A stretch of DNA of 64,000 nucleotides from Cellulomonas sp. HZM. GTDB taxonomy: Bacteria; Actinomycetota; Actinomycetes; Actinomycetales; Cellulomonadaceae. The stretch lies in the NCBI RefSeq assembly GCF_000708885.1, contig NZ_JEOE01000014.1:1-64000 (forward strand), given 5' to 3'. Under the pieces are notes generated by a model. That model was given only the letters and a program-made list of their open reading frames with translations, did not search any database and was not told where the DNA came from. Numbering within the stretch: position 1 is the first letter of the stretch; every line of letters begins with the position of its first letter. The translations under genes were made by a program, and so were the position numbers. This document shows, piece by piece, positions 34,318-43,416 of the stretch.

Positions 34318-35520
34318 GTGGAGTTCGACACGCTGCTCCCCGTCGTCGCGGTCAGCGTCCTCACGCTCGTCGCGGTCAGCACGATGCCGGCGCGCTGGAG
34401 GCTGCCCCAGGTCGTCGTGCTCCTGGCAGGCGGCGTGCTCATCGGCCCCGAGTGCCTGCACTGGTCGTCGCCCGAGGCCGTCGGCCTGCTGTCCGACCTC
34501 GGCATGGGGTTCCTGTTCCTGCTCGCGGGGTACGAGATCGACCCCGGGATCGGCCGGCAGCCCGCCGGGCGGCTGGGCGTGCGGGCCTGGCTGACGTCGA
34601 TCGTCCTCGGGGCGCTGCTCCTGGTCGCGCTGTCGATCACGCGCGACGTCCCGGCGATCGTCGCGATCACGATCGCGCTCTCGACCACGGCGCTCGGCGT
34701 CCTGGTCCCCGTGCTCAAGGAGGAGGGGCTCACCGACCGGCCTCTCGGCAGGTACGTCATGGCGGGCGGCGCGGTGGGCGAGCTGGGGCCGATCGTCGCG
34801 ATGGCCCTCTTCCTGGGGACGCGCGGGACGCTCGTCGCACTCGTCGCGCTCGTCCTGTTCGCCGCCGCGGTCGTCGTCCTCGGCACGCTGCCTCGCCGGT
34901 TCGCGTTCGGCCGCACCCGCGGGCTGCTGCGTCCCCTCGGCGACGGCACCGGCCAGGGCCCGGTGCGGGTGTCGCTCCTGCTGCTCGTCGGCCTGCTCGC
35001 GCTGTCCAGCTCGATGGGGTTCGACGCGGTGCTCGGCGCGTTCCTCGCGGGCATGGTGCTGCGGTCGTGGGTCCCGGCGCAGGACGACGACCTCTCGCAC
35101 AAGCTCGAGACCGTCGGCTGGGGCGTGTTCATCCCCATCTTCTTCGTGTCGTCCGGCATGGCGCTGCAGCTCGACGCGATCGCCGAGCAGCCGTGGCTGC
35201 CGATCGTGTTCGTCGTGCTCATCGGTGCCGTTCGCGGCGGCCCGGCGCTGTTCTGGTACCGACGGCACCTGGTGCCGCGCGAGCGCGTGCAGCTCGGCCT
35301 GTACACGGCGACGACCCTGCCGATGCTCGTCGCGCTCACACAGCTGGCCGTCGACGAGGGCAGCCTCCCGGTCGGCACCGCCGGCTGCCTGGTCTTCGCG
35401 GGCGCCCTCACCGTGCTGCTCTTCCCGCTGCTCGCACGCACGCTGGGCGCGACCGACCGCACCGAGGCGGCCGGCACGTCTGGGGCCGACGACCCAGGTG
35501 ACCTGCGCGACGCTCAGTAG
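34318..35520 (+). CDS. Kef/CPA2-type cation:proton antiporter (membrane domain only)
   Basis: A 400-residue membrane protein with about 12 helices of the monovalent cation:proton antiporter-2 type. Typical segments are LLAGGVLIGPE, LLSDLGMGFLFLLAGYEIDP, ALSTTALGVLVPVLKEEG and the FDAVLGAFLAGMVLR helix. It ends without the TrkA-N nucleotide-binding domain of classical KefB/C. It probably exchanges K+ or Na+ for protons. GTG start at 34318 with AGGAG upstream. Confidence 0.88.
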   Translation: MEFDTLLPVVAVSVLTLVAVSTMPARWRLPQVVVLLAGGVLIGPECLHWSSPEAVGLLSDLGMGFLFLLAGYEIDPGIGRQPAGRLGVRAWLTSIVLGALLLVALSITRDVPAIVAITIALSTTALGVLVPVLKEEGLTDRPLGRYVMAGGAVGELGPIVAMALFLGTRGTLVALVALVLFAAAVVVLGTLPRRFAFGRTRGLLRPLGDGTGQGPVRVSLLLLVGLLALSSSMGFDAVLGAFLAGMVLRSWVPAQDDDLSHKLETVGWGVFIPIFFVSSGMALQLDAIAEQPWLPIVFVVLIGAVRGGPALFWYRRHLVPRERVQLGLYTATTLPMLVALTQLAVDEGSLPVGTAGCLVFAGALTVLLFPLLARTLGATDRTEAAGTSGADDPGDLRDAQ

Positions 35521-35553
35521 GGTGGAGGCACCGAACCCGACGAGGAGAGAGCC

Positions 35554-35973
35554 GTGCCCAGCGACGAGCCCCGCAGCTTCTTCGACCGCCTCACCGACCC
35601 GATCGCCGAACGCGCCCGGGAGAAGATCTCGCAGGCCGAGGACCGCGTGCGTGCCTCGATCCAGGCCGAGGTCAACGCCGTGCAGGCGAGCGTCCGCGCG
35701 CGCGTCGTCGAGGTTCGCCCGTCGGCCATCGGGTTCGGCGCCGCGCTCCTGCTCACGTTCTTCGGGCTGGCGCTCCTGGTGACGTCGGTGGTCCTGGCGC
35801 TCACCCAAGCGGGCATGCACCCGTGGCTCGCCGCGCTGCTGGTCGGCGTCGCGCTCATCCTGGTCGCGGGCGGGCTCGCGGCGTGGGCGCGCCACCGCCT
35901 GCCCAGGCCCGCGGCCCGCACCGCACCCGTCGTGCACCCGGCGGGCGACCAGGTCCACCCGTGGGCGGACTGA
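35554..35973 (+). CDS. Small two-helix membrane protein with an amphipathic N-terminal coiled region
   Basis: A 139-residue protein. Residues about 10-60 form a charged helix (DPIAERAREKISQAEDRVRASI), then two transmembrane helices (about 67-90 and 95-115). This layout resembles actinobacterial holin-X/DUF1469-like membrane proteins but similarity is weak. GTG start with GGAGAG upstream. It is the first of three small envelope-type genes (35554-36805), probably co-expressed. Confidence 0.6.
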   Translation: MPSDEPRSFFDRLTDPIAERAREKISQAEDRVRASIQAEVNAVQASVRARVVEVRPSAIGFGAALLLTFFGLALLVTSVVLALTQAGMHPWLAALLVGVALILVAGGLAAWARHRLPRPAARTAPVVHPAGDQVHPWAD

Positions 35974-36092
35974 CCGCCTGACGCCCACCGCGCCGCCCGC
36001 TGCGAAGGTGCGACGTGCGGCGTCGACCTGCAGACTTGCCGGGAGGCCGGCCGTCCGTGCGGCCCGGCCGACGTGCACGACGGGAGGACGCC

Positions 36093-36488
36093 ATGACGAC
36101 GCAGGACACGAGGAGCATCGGCGAGCTGTTCAGCGAGGTCGCCGAGCGCACGGCGCGCCTGGTCCGCGCGGAGATCGACCTCGCGAAGGCCGAGATCAGC
36201 GGTCGCCTGCAGAAGCTGGGCACGGGCGGGGCGCTCATCGCGGCCGCCGCGTTCTTCGCGCTCTACCTGCTCGCAGCCGTCATCGCGCTCGCGATCATCG
36301 TGCTCGACCTCTGGCTCCCGCTGTGGGCCGCGGCCCTCATCGTGACGGGGGCGCTGCTGCTGCTGGTCGTCGTCCTCGCGCTCGTCGGTCTCTCGATGGT
36401 CAAGAAGGGACGTACCCCCGTGCCCACCAAGGCGGTCGCCAGCATGAAGTCGGACGTCGAGGTCGTCAAGGAGGCGGTCAAGCGATGA
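36093..36488 (+). CDS. Phage-holin-family (DUF1469, Actinobacterial holin-X) membrane protein
   Basis: A 131-residue protein. The N-terminal SIGELFSEVAERTARLVRAEIDLAKAEI helix (given as its two halves) and two transmembrane helices (about 48-78 and 80-105) are typical of the DUF1469/holin-X family. Despite the name these are usually housekeeping membrane proteins, not phage lysins. The ATG follows GGGAGG. Its stop overlaps the next start (ATGA). Confidence 0.85.
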   Translation: MTTQDTRSIGELFSEVAERTARLVRAEIDLAKAEISGRLQKLGTGGALIAAAAFFALYLLAAVIALAIIVLDLWLPLWAAALIVTGALLLLVVVLALVGLSMVKKGRTPVPTKAVASMKSDVEVVKEAVKR

Positions 36489-36805
36489 GCCACGAGCCCG
36501 ACGAGAAGGCCGCCGGCACGCCGAGGCCGGACCCGTTCACGACGCCCCGGATGGCGGAGCTCGAGCTGGAGATCGGCGCGACCCGGGCGGAGCTCGCGGA
36601 GAGCATCGACGCGCTCGTCGCGCGGCTCACGCCCGGCGCGGTGCTGCACGACGCCCAGGCCGCCGCGCGCGGCCTGGTCACGGATGCCTCGGGCTCGGGC
36701 GACGACCCCGCGGCGGCACGGCGTGCGCGGATCGTGCTGGGCGGCGTCGCCGCCGGCGTCGCACTGGTCGTCGGACTGGTGGTGCTGCGCGCCCGTCGTC
36801 GTTGA
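36485..36805 (+). CDS. DUF3618-domain membrane protein
   Basis: A 106-residue protein. ELELEIGATRAELAESIDAL (residues about 25-44) is the DUF3618 signature, followed by one C-terminal transmembrane helix (about 83-102) and a terminal Arg cluster. DUF3618 genes often follow holin-X genes in actinobacteria, as here with a four-base overlap. Role unknown; a membrane-scaffold function is possible. Confidence 0.88.
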   Translation: MSHEPDEKAAGTPRPDPFTTPRMAELELEIGATRAELAESIDALVARLTPGAVLHDAQAAARGLVTDASGSGDDPAAARRARIVLGGVAAGVALVVGLVVLRARRR

Positions 36806-36937
36806 CGTCGCGCGTCATCGACGACGCGGTGGTGCGGTGCGCGCCTCACCAGCGCGCGCGCCCGTCACGGCCTGTCGGGCGCATCGCGGCCCGCGCACCG
36901 ACCTCGTCGGGTCGGCTGCGGGCCGGTCGTGCGGGCC

Positions 36938-37144
36938 TCAGCCCCGGCTGTCGCGCTGGTTGGGCACGCCGAGCAGCTCCATGACCTCGGACTCCCGGTA
37001 ACGGCGGTGGCCACCGAGAGTGCGGATCGACGAGAGCTTGCCGGCCTTGGCCCAGCGCGTGACGGTCTTGGGGTCGACGCGGAAGAGCGTGGCGACCTCG
37101 GACGGAGTCAGCAGGACCTCGGACTGAGCGGGCTGGACGGACAT
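36938..37144 (-). CDS. bldC: Developmental regulator BldC (MerR-like DNA-binding protein)
   Basis: A 68-residue protein made of one MerR-type winged helix: LLTPSEVATLFRVDPKTVTR then WAKAGKLSSIRTLGGHRRYRE. This length and sequence are characteristic of BldC, which in Streptomyces binds variable direct repeats cooperatively and delays development. In a non-sporulating Cellulomonas-like organism it is a general regulator. The ATG at 37144 follows AGGAGG, the strongest ribosome binding site in this part of the window. Confidence 0.95.
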   Translation of the reverse strand: MSVQPAQSEVLLTPSEVATLFRVDPKTVTRWAKAGKLSSIRTLGGHRRYRESEVMELLGVPNQRDSRG

Positions 37145-37792
37145 GCTTGCCTCCTGGCGAGCGTTCGGTCGAGGGGCGAACCCGACGACCAGGGTGGAAG
37201 CGCTGGTCAGACCGTACGAGCGCGGCCTCACTAGCACAGACACTGCTGTCATGCAGATCATTCGCGAAACAGAATGATAACGAAATGGTACACATCACCC
37301 GGACGGACGAACGACCCGGGCGCGACGTGACGTCGATCTCAGCCTAACTCGGACATTTCGTCACGTCGCCGCGAGCCGTGCGAGCGGCTGGACGGCGTGT
37401 CGCACGACGGTTCACCCGAACGGGCGCGCCATGCACGCCCGGACCGGTCGAGCCGGCGCACACGGCGCCGCCCTGCACGCATGTGCACGCTCGCACGCAC
37501 GCATGGTCCGGCGTCGACAGGCGGAGAAGATTCTCGCTCCGTCCGCCATGCGGACCCTGGGACCGCCACGAGAAGCACCCCGGGCGCGGGAGACCCCCGC
37601 CCGGACGTACCGACGGGCACGGCGTCCGGCCGTGCGAGGCAGACCGCCGGGTGACGCGCGTCGCGCCCGATCAAGTGGCCGGAATAGCGATCGAACATGT
37701 ACCGTTGCGGCACGAAGAGACGATTCAGCACCCCGGGGCCGCACGTGTCAGCACGGAGCCGCCCCGCATCCACGTAAGAGGGGGTCGATGCC
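37145..37792. promoter_or_regulatory. 648-bp intergenic region between bldC and the DUF3073 gene
   Basis: No gene is supported. The part next to bldC (about 37230-37300) is much more AT-rich than the surroundings, with sequences such as CATTTCGTTATCATTC on the minus strand, suggesting a regulated promoter with a long leader. The middle (37380-37640) is low-complexity and repetitive in CACG/CATG motifs. The end has AGAGGGGG, the DUF3073 ribosome binding site. No clear -10/-35 pair could be fixed. Confidence 0.5.
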
Positions 37793-38002
37793 ATGGGGCG
37801 CGGCCGTCAGAAGGCTAAGCAGACGAAGGTCGCCCGGGAGCTGAAGTACTTCAGCCCCGAGACGAACTACCGGGCTCTCGAGCAGGAGCTCACGTCGCAC
37901 AGCCACAACGATCTCAGTGACCGACGCGGCGGCGCCGCGGTCGACACGGATGACACGGACGACGGCGACTACGGTCGCTGGCTCGACGACGACGAGCGCT
38001 GA
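37793..38002 (+). CDS. DUF3073 protein
   Basis: A 69-residue protein. MGRGRQKAKQTKVARELKYF then SPETNYRALEQEL is the conserved DUF3073 sequence, found next to purine genes across actinobacteria. The tail is Asp-rich. Function unknown. It is convergent with purM and shares a bidirectional terminator. Confidence 0.93.
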   Translation: MGRGRQKAKQTKVARELKYFSPETNYRALEQELTSHSHNDLSDRRGGAAVDTDDTDDGDYGRWLDDDER

Positions 38003-38026
38003 GTCCCGATCACTTCGGTCCACGCC

Positions 38027-38055
38027 TGAACGACGGCCCTCCGGGGCCGTCGTTC
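38027..38055. terminator. Bidirectional terminator between the DUF3073 gene and purM
   Basis: GAACGACGGCC (38027-38037) pairs perfectly with GGCCGTCGTTC (38044-38054), 6-nt loop, then T. Serves both convergent genes. Confidence 0.85.
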
Positions 38056-38147
38056 TCGTGCTCCCGTCCGTCCCTCACGGCAGCGCGTGGGCCGTGCCGT
38101 GACGGACGGGGCTCGCGCATGCGTGGCCTCTCGGCGTGCGCCGCTGG

Positions 38148-39302
38148 TCAGACCCGGTAGTCGCCCGTGAGCCGGACTGCCCCGCCGTGCACGCCCTTGG
38201 TCCCCGCGACGAACCCCGGGGAACCGACGACGTCGGTCGTCGGGTCGGCATCGCGCACGCGCCCCAGCTCCCACGCCGGAAGGCCCAGCTCCGCAGCGTG
38301 CGAGAGCACGCCGTCGAGCGCGTCGGGGGCGACGATCGCGACCATGCCGACGCCGAGGTTCAGGGTGCCCTCGAGGTCCGTCCACGGCACCTGACCGAGC
38401 CGCTGCACGAGCGAGAACACCGGCGGGAGCTGCCAGCCCCCGCGGTCCACGTCCGCCACCAGCCCCACCGGGAGCACGCGCGCGACGTTCGAGGCGAGAC
38501 CGCCGCCGGTCACGTGGCTGAACGCGTGCAGACCCGCGACGCCGGCACGCCGGGCGAGCGCCAGGCAGTCCGTCGCATACACGCGCGTGGGCTCGAGCAG
38601 CTCCTCGCCGAGCATGCGGCCCAGCTCGTCGACGTGCCGGTCGAGCGACCAGCCGGCCTGGCGCACCACGGCACGGACGAGCGAGTAGCCGTTGGAGTGC
38701 AGCCCGCTCGAGGCGAGCGCCACCAGGAGGTCGCCCGCACGCACACGCTCGGGGCCGAGCAGCTCGTCGGCCTCGACCACGCCGGTCGCGGCACCGGCCA
38801 CGTCGTACTCGTCGGGCGCGAGCAGCCCCGGGTGCTCTGCGGTCTCGCCGCCCACGAGCGCGGTCCCCGCGACCGAGCATGCCGCCGCGATGCCGCGCAC
38901 CACGTCCGCGATCCGCTCGGGGACCACGCGCCCTGTCGCGATGTAGTCGGTCATGAACAGCGGCTCGGCGCCCACGACGACGATGTCGTCGACCACCATG
39001 CCGACGAGGTCGAACCCGATCGTGTCGTGCACGTCGAGCTGCTGGGCGATCGCGACCTTGGTGCCGACGCCGTCGGTCGACGTCGCGAGCAGCGGGCGGC
39101 GGAACCGGGTGAGCGCGCTCGCGTCGTACAGTCCCGCGAAGCCGCCCACGCCGCCCAGCACCTGGGGGCCGTGCGTCGCGCGCACGGCGTCCTTCATGAG
39201 CTCGACGGCCTTGTCGCCGGCCTCGGTGTCGACGCCGGCGGTCGCGTACGTGACCGGGCCGTCGAGCGTGGCGTCCACCGCCGCGTCCAGGGGCGTGCTC
39301 AC
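38148..39302 (-). CDS. purM: Phosphoribosylformylglycinamidine cyclo-ligase (AIR synthetase)
   Basis: A 384-residue enzyme of purine biosynthesis, converting FGAM to AIR with ATP. Typical motifs are YATAGVDTEAGDKAV near the start, GVGGFAGLYD, STDGVGTKV, GFDLVGMVVDD and GGETAEHPG, and the late HVTGGGLASNV. Its GTG start at 39302 overlaps the purF stop by four bases (GTGA), so the two are translationally coupled in the common actinobacterial purF-purM order. Confidence 0.97.
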   Translation of the reverse strand: MSTPLDAAVDATLDGPVTYATAGVDTEAGDKAVELMKDAVRATHGPQVLGGVGGFAGLYDASALTRFRRPLLATSTDGVGTKVAIAQQLDVHDTIGFDLVGMVVDDIVVVGAEPLFMTDYIATGRVVPERIADVVRGIAAACSVAGTALVGGETAEHPGLLAPDEYDVAGAATGVVEADELLGPERVRAGDLLVALASSGLHSNGYSLVRAVVRQAGWSLDRHVDELGRMLGEELLEPTRVYATDCLALARRAGVAGLHAFSHVTGGGLASNVARVLPVGLVADVDRGGWQLPPVFSLVQRLGQVPWTDLEGTLNLGVGMVAIVAPDALDGVLSHAAELGLPAWELGRVRDADPTTDVVGSPGFVAGTKGVHGGAVRLTGDYRV

Positions 39303-40852
39303 GGGTGCTCCAGCGCGGACGCGCCACCGGTCGCGGGCAGGATCGACATGAGTCCGTCCTCGGGTGCCCCCAGCGGGAGCTCGTTCTGCTCGAGCAGGTG
39401 CTTGCCCAGCCGGTCGGCGGGCGGCAGCTCGATGGGGTACTGGCCGGAGAAGCAGGCGGTGCACAGCTGCGAACGAGGCTGCTCGGTCGCCGCGACCATG
39501 CCGTCCTCGGAGATGTAGCCGAGCGAGTCGGCGCCCAGCGACGCACCGATCTCGTCGATCGCCAGCCCGTTCGCGATGAGCTCGGCGCGGCTCGCGAAGT
39601 CGATGCCGTAGAAGCACGGCCACTTCACGGGCGGCGACGAGATGCGCACGTGCACCTCGGCGGCCCCCGCCTCGCGCAGCATCCGCACGAGCGCGCGCTG
39701 CGTGTTGCCGCGCACGATCGAGTCGTCGACCACGACGAGCCGCTTGCCGCGGATGACCTCGCGCAGCGGGTTGAGCTTGAGGCGGATACCGAGCTGGCGC
39801 AGCGTCTGCGACGGCTGGATGAACGTGCGTCCGACGTACGCGTTCTTCGTCAGCCCCTGCCCGAACGGGATGCCGGACTCCTGCGCGTAGCCGACGGCCG
39901 CGGGCGTCCCCGACTCGGGGACCGGGATCACGAGGTCGGCATCCACCGGGTGCTCCATCGCGAGCCGGCGGCCCATCTCGACGCGAGCCGCGTGGACCGA
40001 CCGACCGGCGATCGTCGTGTCCGGGCGCGCGAGGTAGACGTACTCGAACACGCAGCCGGCACGCGGCTCGTCGCGCGGCGCGAAGCGGTGCGAGCGCAGG
40101 CCGTCCGCGTCGATCGCGACGAACTCGCCGGGCTCGATCTCGCGCACGAAGCTCGCACCGACGATGTCGAGCGCCGGCGTCTCGCTCGCGACCACCCAGC
40201 CGCGCTCGAGCCGCCCGAGCACGAGCGGGCGCACGCCCTGCGGGTCGCGCGCGGCGTACAGCGTGTGCTCGTCCATGAACACCAGGCAGAACGCGCCGCG
40301 CAGGCGCGGGAGCACCTCGAGCGCGGTGGCCTCGAGCGTGTGGTCCGGGTCGCCCGCGAGCAGCGCGGTGACGAGAGCGGTGTCGGTGGTGTTGCCGCGT
40401 GCGAGCTCGCCGCGACGCTGGCTGCCGTACCGCTCCGCGACGAGGTCGACGAGCTCGGCGGTGTTGGTCAGGTTGCCGTTGTGGCCGAGCGCGACGGTGC
40501 CCGCCGCGGTGGCGCCGAGGGTGGGCTGCGCGTTCTCCCACGTCGACCCACCGGTCGTCGAGTAGCGCGTGTGCCCGATCGCGATGTGCCCCTGCAGGGC
40601 GTTCAGCGCGGTCTCGTCGAACACCTGCGAGACCAGGCCCATGTCCTTGTAGACGAGGAGCTGCTGGCCGTTGCTCGTCGCGATGCCCGCCGACTCCTGG
40701 CCACGGTGCTGCAACGCGTAGAGGCCGAAGTAGGTGAGCTTGGCGACCTCCTCACCGGGAGCCCAGACCCCGAAGACGCCGCAGGCGTCCTGGGGGCCCT
40801 TCTCGTTCGGGAGGAGGTCGTGGTTCAGACGTCCGTCTGCGCGGGGGGCCAC
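39299..40852 (-). CDS. purF: Amidophosphoribosyltransferase, iron-sulfur type
   Basis: A 517-residue enzyme catalysing the first committed purine step, PRPP plus glutamine to phosphoribosylamine. After a short propeptide the mature N-terminal catalytic Cys is C24 in QDACGVFGVW. The glutaminase part has GHTRYSTTG and ALGHNGNL; the PRPP loop is VVVDDSIVRGNT. Cys ligands for a 4Fe-4S cluster as in the Bacillus enzyme are in AGCVFEY, KWPCFYG and LCTACFSG. I chose the GTG at 40852 so that the propeptide is the usual length; a longer frame to 40972 is low-complexity. Confidence 0.97.
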   Translation of the reverse strand: MAPRADGRLNHDLLPNEKGPQDACGVFGVWAPGEEVAKLTYFGLYALQHRGQESAGIATSNGQQLLVYKDMGLVSQVFDETALNALQGHIAIGHTRYSTTGGSTWENAQPTLGATAAGTVALGHNGNLTNTAELVDLVAERYGSQRRGELARGNTTDTALVTALLAGDPDHTLEATALEVLPRLRGAFCLVFMDEHTLYAARDPQGVRPLVLGRLERGWVVASETPALDIVGASFVREIEPGEFVAIDADGLRSHRFAPRDEPRAGCVFEYVYLARPDTTIAGRSVHAARVEMGRRLAMEHPVDADLVIPVPESGTPAAVGYAQESGIPFGQGLTKNAYVGRTFIQPSQTLRQLGIRLKLNPLREVIRGKRLVVVDDSIVRGNTQRALVRMLREAGAAEVHVRISSPPVKWPCFYGIDFASRAELIANGLAIDEIGASLGADSLGYISEDGMVAATEQPRSQLCTACFSGQYPIELPPADRLGKHLLEQNELPLGAPEDGLMSILPATGGASALEHP

Positions 40853-40922
40853 GCGCCCATGGTCGCACACGCGCGAGACGCGTCGCCAAGCCGTCCGCGA
40901 GCCGTCGCCACCCGCGCGGCCG

Positions 40923-41420
40923 TCAGCGCGGGCTGCGGCTGCGACGGTCCGCGAGCACCGCGAGCGCCCCACCCGCGAACGCCCCGACGACCGCTCCGGT
41001 CACCGCGAGCACCCAGCGGATGGCCCCCTCCCCGTCGAGGAACGAGACGAACCCCGTGCCGGCGCCCACGCACGACGCGGGGCCGTCGGGGCGCGAGCAG
41101 TCGCCGCCGTGCACGAGCACCGCGAGCACCAGCGCGACGACGATGCCGACGAGCGCGCCGACGATCATGAACGCGGAGAACTTGGGAGCGCGCCGGACCG
41201 TCGCGGGCGTCGCGGTGCGCTCGAGCTCCGCCTCGGAGGGGACGGGCGGCTCTTCGTCGCCCGGCTCTTCGTCGCGCGGCTCTTCGTCGCCCGGCTCTTC
41301 GTCGGCCGGCCCTGCGTCAGCCGCCTGGTCGGCAGTCCCCTCCGTGCCGGACGGCTCAGCGTCGGCCCGGTCCGGCTCGACAGGGGCGGTCGGGTCGTCG
41401 TCGGGCAGCTCGCTGGGCAC
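40923..41420 (-). CDS. Two-helix membrane protein with acidic repeat tail
   Basis: A 165-residue protein, GTG start at 41420. Residues about 34-60 are a run of DEEPG/DEEPR repeats, an acidic low-complexity tail. Two transmembrane helices follow (about 80-103 and 135-155), with a Cys pair (C110 and C119, approximate) in the loop between them. The family is found upstream of purF in actinobacteria but is uncharacterised. No function is assigned. Confidence 0.7.
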   Translation of the reverse strand: MPSELPDDDPTAPVEPDRADAEPSGTEGTADQAADAGPADEEPGDEEPRDEEPGDEEPPVPSEAELERTATPATVRRAPKFSAFMIVGALVGIVVALVLAVLVHGGDCSRPDGPASCVGAGTGFVSFLDGEGAIRWVLAVTGAVVGAFAGGALAVLADRRSRSPR

Positions 41421-41465
41421 CCGCAGATCGTAGGCCAGCACCGCGGTCCGCCCTGAACCCCCTGG

Positions 41466-41846
41466 TCAAGGGCGCACACGCGTGGCCTGCAGCGGGAGCC
41501 AGTGCTCGAGGTCGGCGCGCTCGCCCGACGCCTGCACGCGCCCTCCGTCGACCGCGTCGGCCCACGCCAGCTCACCGGTCGCGAGCTCGAGCCACGTCTG
41601 CGGATCGGTCTCGACGACGTTCGGGGGCGTGCCCCGGGTGTGCCGCGGGCCCGCGACGGCCTGCACGACACCGTCGGGGGGCACCCGGACCTCGACGGCG
41701 TTGCCCGGTGCGACGTCGGCGAGCTCCTCGAGCGTGAAGCGCACGGCGGTCCGGCGGGACTGCGTCGCAGCCGCGGCACGCTCAGCGCGCCACACCGCGA
41801 GCGCTGCGCGCCCGTCGGCGGGGTCGGTGCGACGGCGAGGCGGCAT
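41466..41846 (-). CDS. Sterol-carrier-protein-like (SCP2-fold) protein
   Basis: A 126-residue actinobacterial protein, annotated in relatives as sterol carrier family protein. The run [17 protein letters not shown] then [15 protein letters not shown] forms the early strand-helix, and [20 protein letters not shown] matches the SCP2 ligand-binding core. The ATG at 41846 gives the family's usual N-terminus. Ligand unknown. Confidence 0.8.
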   Translation of the reverse strand: MPPRRRTDPADGRAALAVWRAERAAAATQSRRTAVRFTLEELADVAPGNAVEVRVPPDGVVQAVAGPRHTRGTPPNVVETDPQTWLELATGELAWADAVDGGRVQASGERADLEHWLPLQATRVRP

Positions 41847-41863
41847 GTGACGATCATGCCCCG

Positions 41864-42955
41864 TCAGGTCCGCGGGCGCCCCGGCCCGCGCATCCCGCGC
41901 TGGTACTCCTTGGTGACCTGCTTCCAACGGGCGCGCTCCTGCGCCGCGAGCCTGCTGTCCACGCGGCGCGCCTGGTAGGCCGCCTCGCGTGCGAGCTTGC
42001 GCCACGAGTCGAGGCGGCGCTGTGGCAGGTCGCCCGCCGCGATCGCCGCGAGCACCGCGCAGCCGGGTTCGCCGCGGTGCTCGCAGTCCGCGAACCGGCA
42101 CGTGCCGGCGAGCGCCACGACGTCGGAGAACGTGTGCTCGAGCGCGTCGTCGTCCGCGACCAGACCGATGCCTCGGATGCCAGGGGTGTCGATGAGGCAT
42201 GCGCCGCCGGGGAGCGCGACGAGCTCGCGGTGGGTCGTCGTGTGACGGCCGCGCCCGTCGGCGTCACGACGCTCGCCCGTCGCCATGACCTCGCAACCCG
42301 CGAGTGCGTTCACGAGCGTCGACTTGCCCGCGCCCGACGGGCCGACGACGACGAGCGTCGCGCCCGGGCACACCAGCGCGCGGAGCGGCTCGAGGCCCTC
42401 GTCGCGGGCCACGCTCACCGCGTGCACGTCGACCGCGGGTGCGACGTCCGCGACCTCCGCCGCCATGCCGGCGGCGTCCGGCACGAGGTCCGCCTTCGTC
42501 AGCACGACGACCGGCCGGGCACCCGACCGCCACGCGAGCGTGAGGAGCCGCTCGACGCGGCCGAGGTCCGGGTCGGGGTCGAGGTGCTCGACGACGAGCA
42601 CCACGTCGACCCCCGCCGCGAGGACCTGCTCGCGCGACGTCGTGCCGGCCGAGTCGCGCACCAGTGCCGAGCGACGCGCGGCCACCGCCACGACGTGGTC
42701 GTCGCGCACGCTCACGTGATCGCCGACGGTGGGCACGAGCCGCTCGTCTTCCGGCCCTGGCGCGAGGCCGTCGCGGTCGAGGGTCGCGCGGCGGGGCTCG
42801 GCGTGCAGGTCGTCCGCGGGTACGACGAGCACCGCGCCGCGGTCGGCCCGCACCACGCGGGCGCGTACGCCCCCGGGCGCCGTGTCGGCGCAGTCGCCGT
42901 GGTCGGCTCCGGGAACGTGGTCGGCGCCGGGGTCCGCACCGCGAGCGTGGGGCAT
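41864..42955 (-). CDS. rsgA: Ribosome small-subunit GTPase RsgA
   Basis: A 363-residue circularly permuted GTPase that assists 30S maturation. The GTPase motifs come in the permuted order: G4 LTKADLV, then G1 GPSGAGKST, then G3 DTPG. The N-terminal part is OB-fold-like, and the C-terminal zinc motif [14 protein letters not shown] has the expected Cys/His ligands. The ATG at 42955 begins MPHARGAD; the preceding frame is low-complexity. No mismatch between palindrome arms falls in this gene. Confidence 0.95.
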   Translation of the reverse strand: MPHARGADPGADHVPGADHGDCADTAPGGVRARVVRADRGAVLVVPADDLHAEPRRATLDRDGLAPGPEDERLVPTVGDHVSVRDDHVVAVAARRSALVRDSAGTTSREQVLAAGVDVVLVVEHLDPDPDLGRVERLLTLAWRSGARPVVVLTKADLVPDAAGMAAEVADVAPAVDVHAVSVARDEGLEPLRALVCPGATLVVVGPSGAGKSTLVNALAGCEVMATGERRDADGRGRHTTTHRELVALPGGACLIDTPGIRGIGLVADDDALEHTFSDVVALAGTCRFADCEHRGEPGCAVLAAIAAGDLPQRRLDSWRKLAREAAYQARRVDSRLAAQERARWKQVTKEYQRGMRGPGRPRT

Positions 42956-43416
42956 ACGAGCGACCGTACGAGCCGCGCCGCGCGCTCGACCAGCGCTTAT
43001 CCGGGGGCGCCCCTGACGGTCGACCCCGACGCCCCACGACCCTCCCCTGACCGCGGGCGCGACGCCCTCGTCGCACCCGCCCTCGCTGGCCCGAGCACGC
43101 CCCGGTCGGCGAGCGCGGGTCTGGCGCGGCGAGCGCGGGTCTGCCGCGGCGAGCGCGCGTCGCGCGCGGTGCGCGGCGGCGTGCGATGCGCGCTCGGTGG
43201 AGATGGGAGTGGTTGGGAGGAGGCGGCGTGCGGTGGGCGGTGGGCCAGGTGCGCACAGGTGATCCGTTCGGGTGAACTTGGACAAACGTTCCGGTAACCG
43301 GTGGATATCCTCCCCGTTCGTCCGATTTCTCCCCTATGGTCTGACGCGGCCCCGGCAGTGGACGGGCGCCGGCAGCGCAGCCCACGCGCACCCCCGACCC
43401 TCCTGGAGGCTCCACG
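42956..43416. promoter_or_regulatory. 461-bp intergenic region between rsgA and the secreted-protein gene
   Basis: No gene is supported. A 20-bp unit (CGGCGAGCGC followed by GGGTCTGSCG) is tandemly repeated about 2.7 times at 43107-43160. The right part (43260-43345) is less GC-rich and holds the probable promoter of the gene at 43417, with TATGGT near 43335 as a possible -10. The arm mismatch at 43042/45117 (C versus the complement of T) lies here. Confidence 0.5.

Noticed and set aside
36093..36488. Prophage remnant based on the 'holin' family name
   Set aside because: DUF1469/holin-X proteins are chromosomal in actinobacteria; there is no lysin, capsid, integrase or terminase nearby.
37380..37790. 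Small open frames in the bldC-DUF3073 gap
   Set aside because: Arg/Pro/Ala-rich in all frames, no start signals, and third-position composition without a coding pattern.
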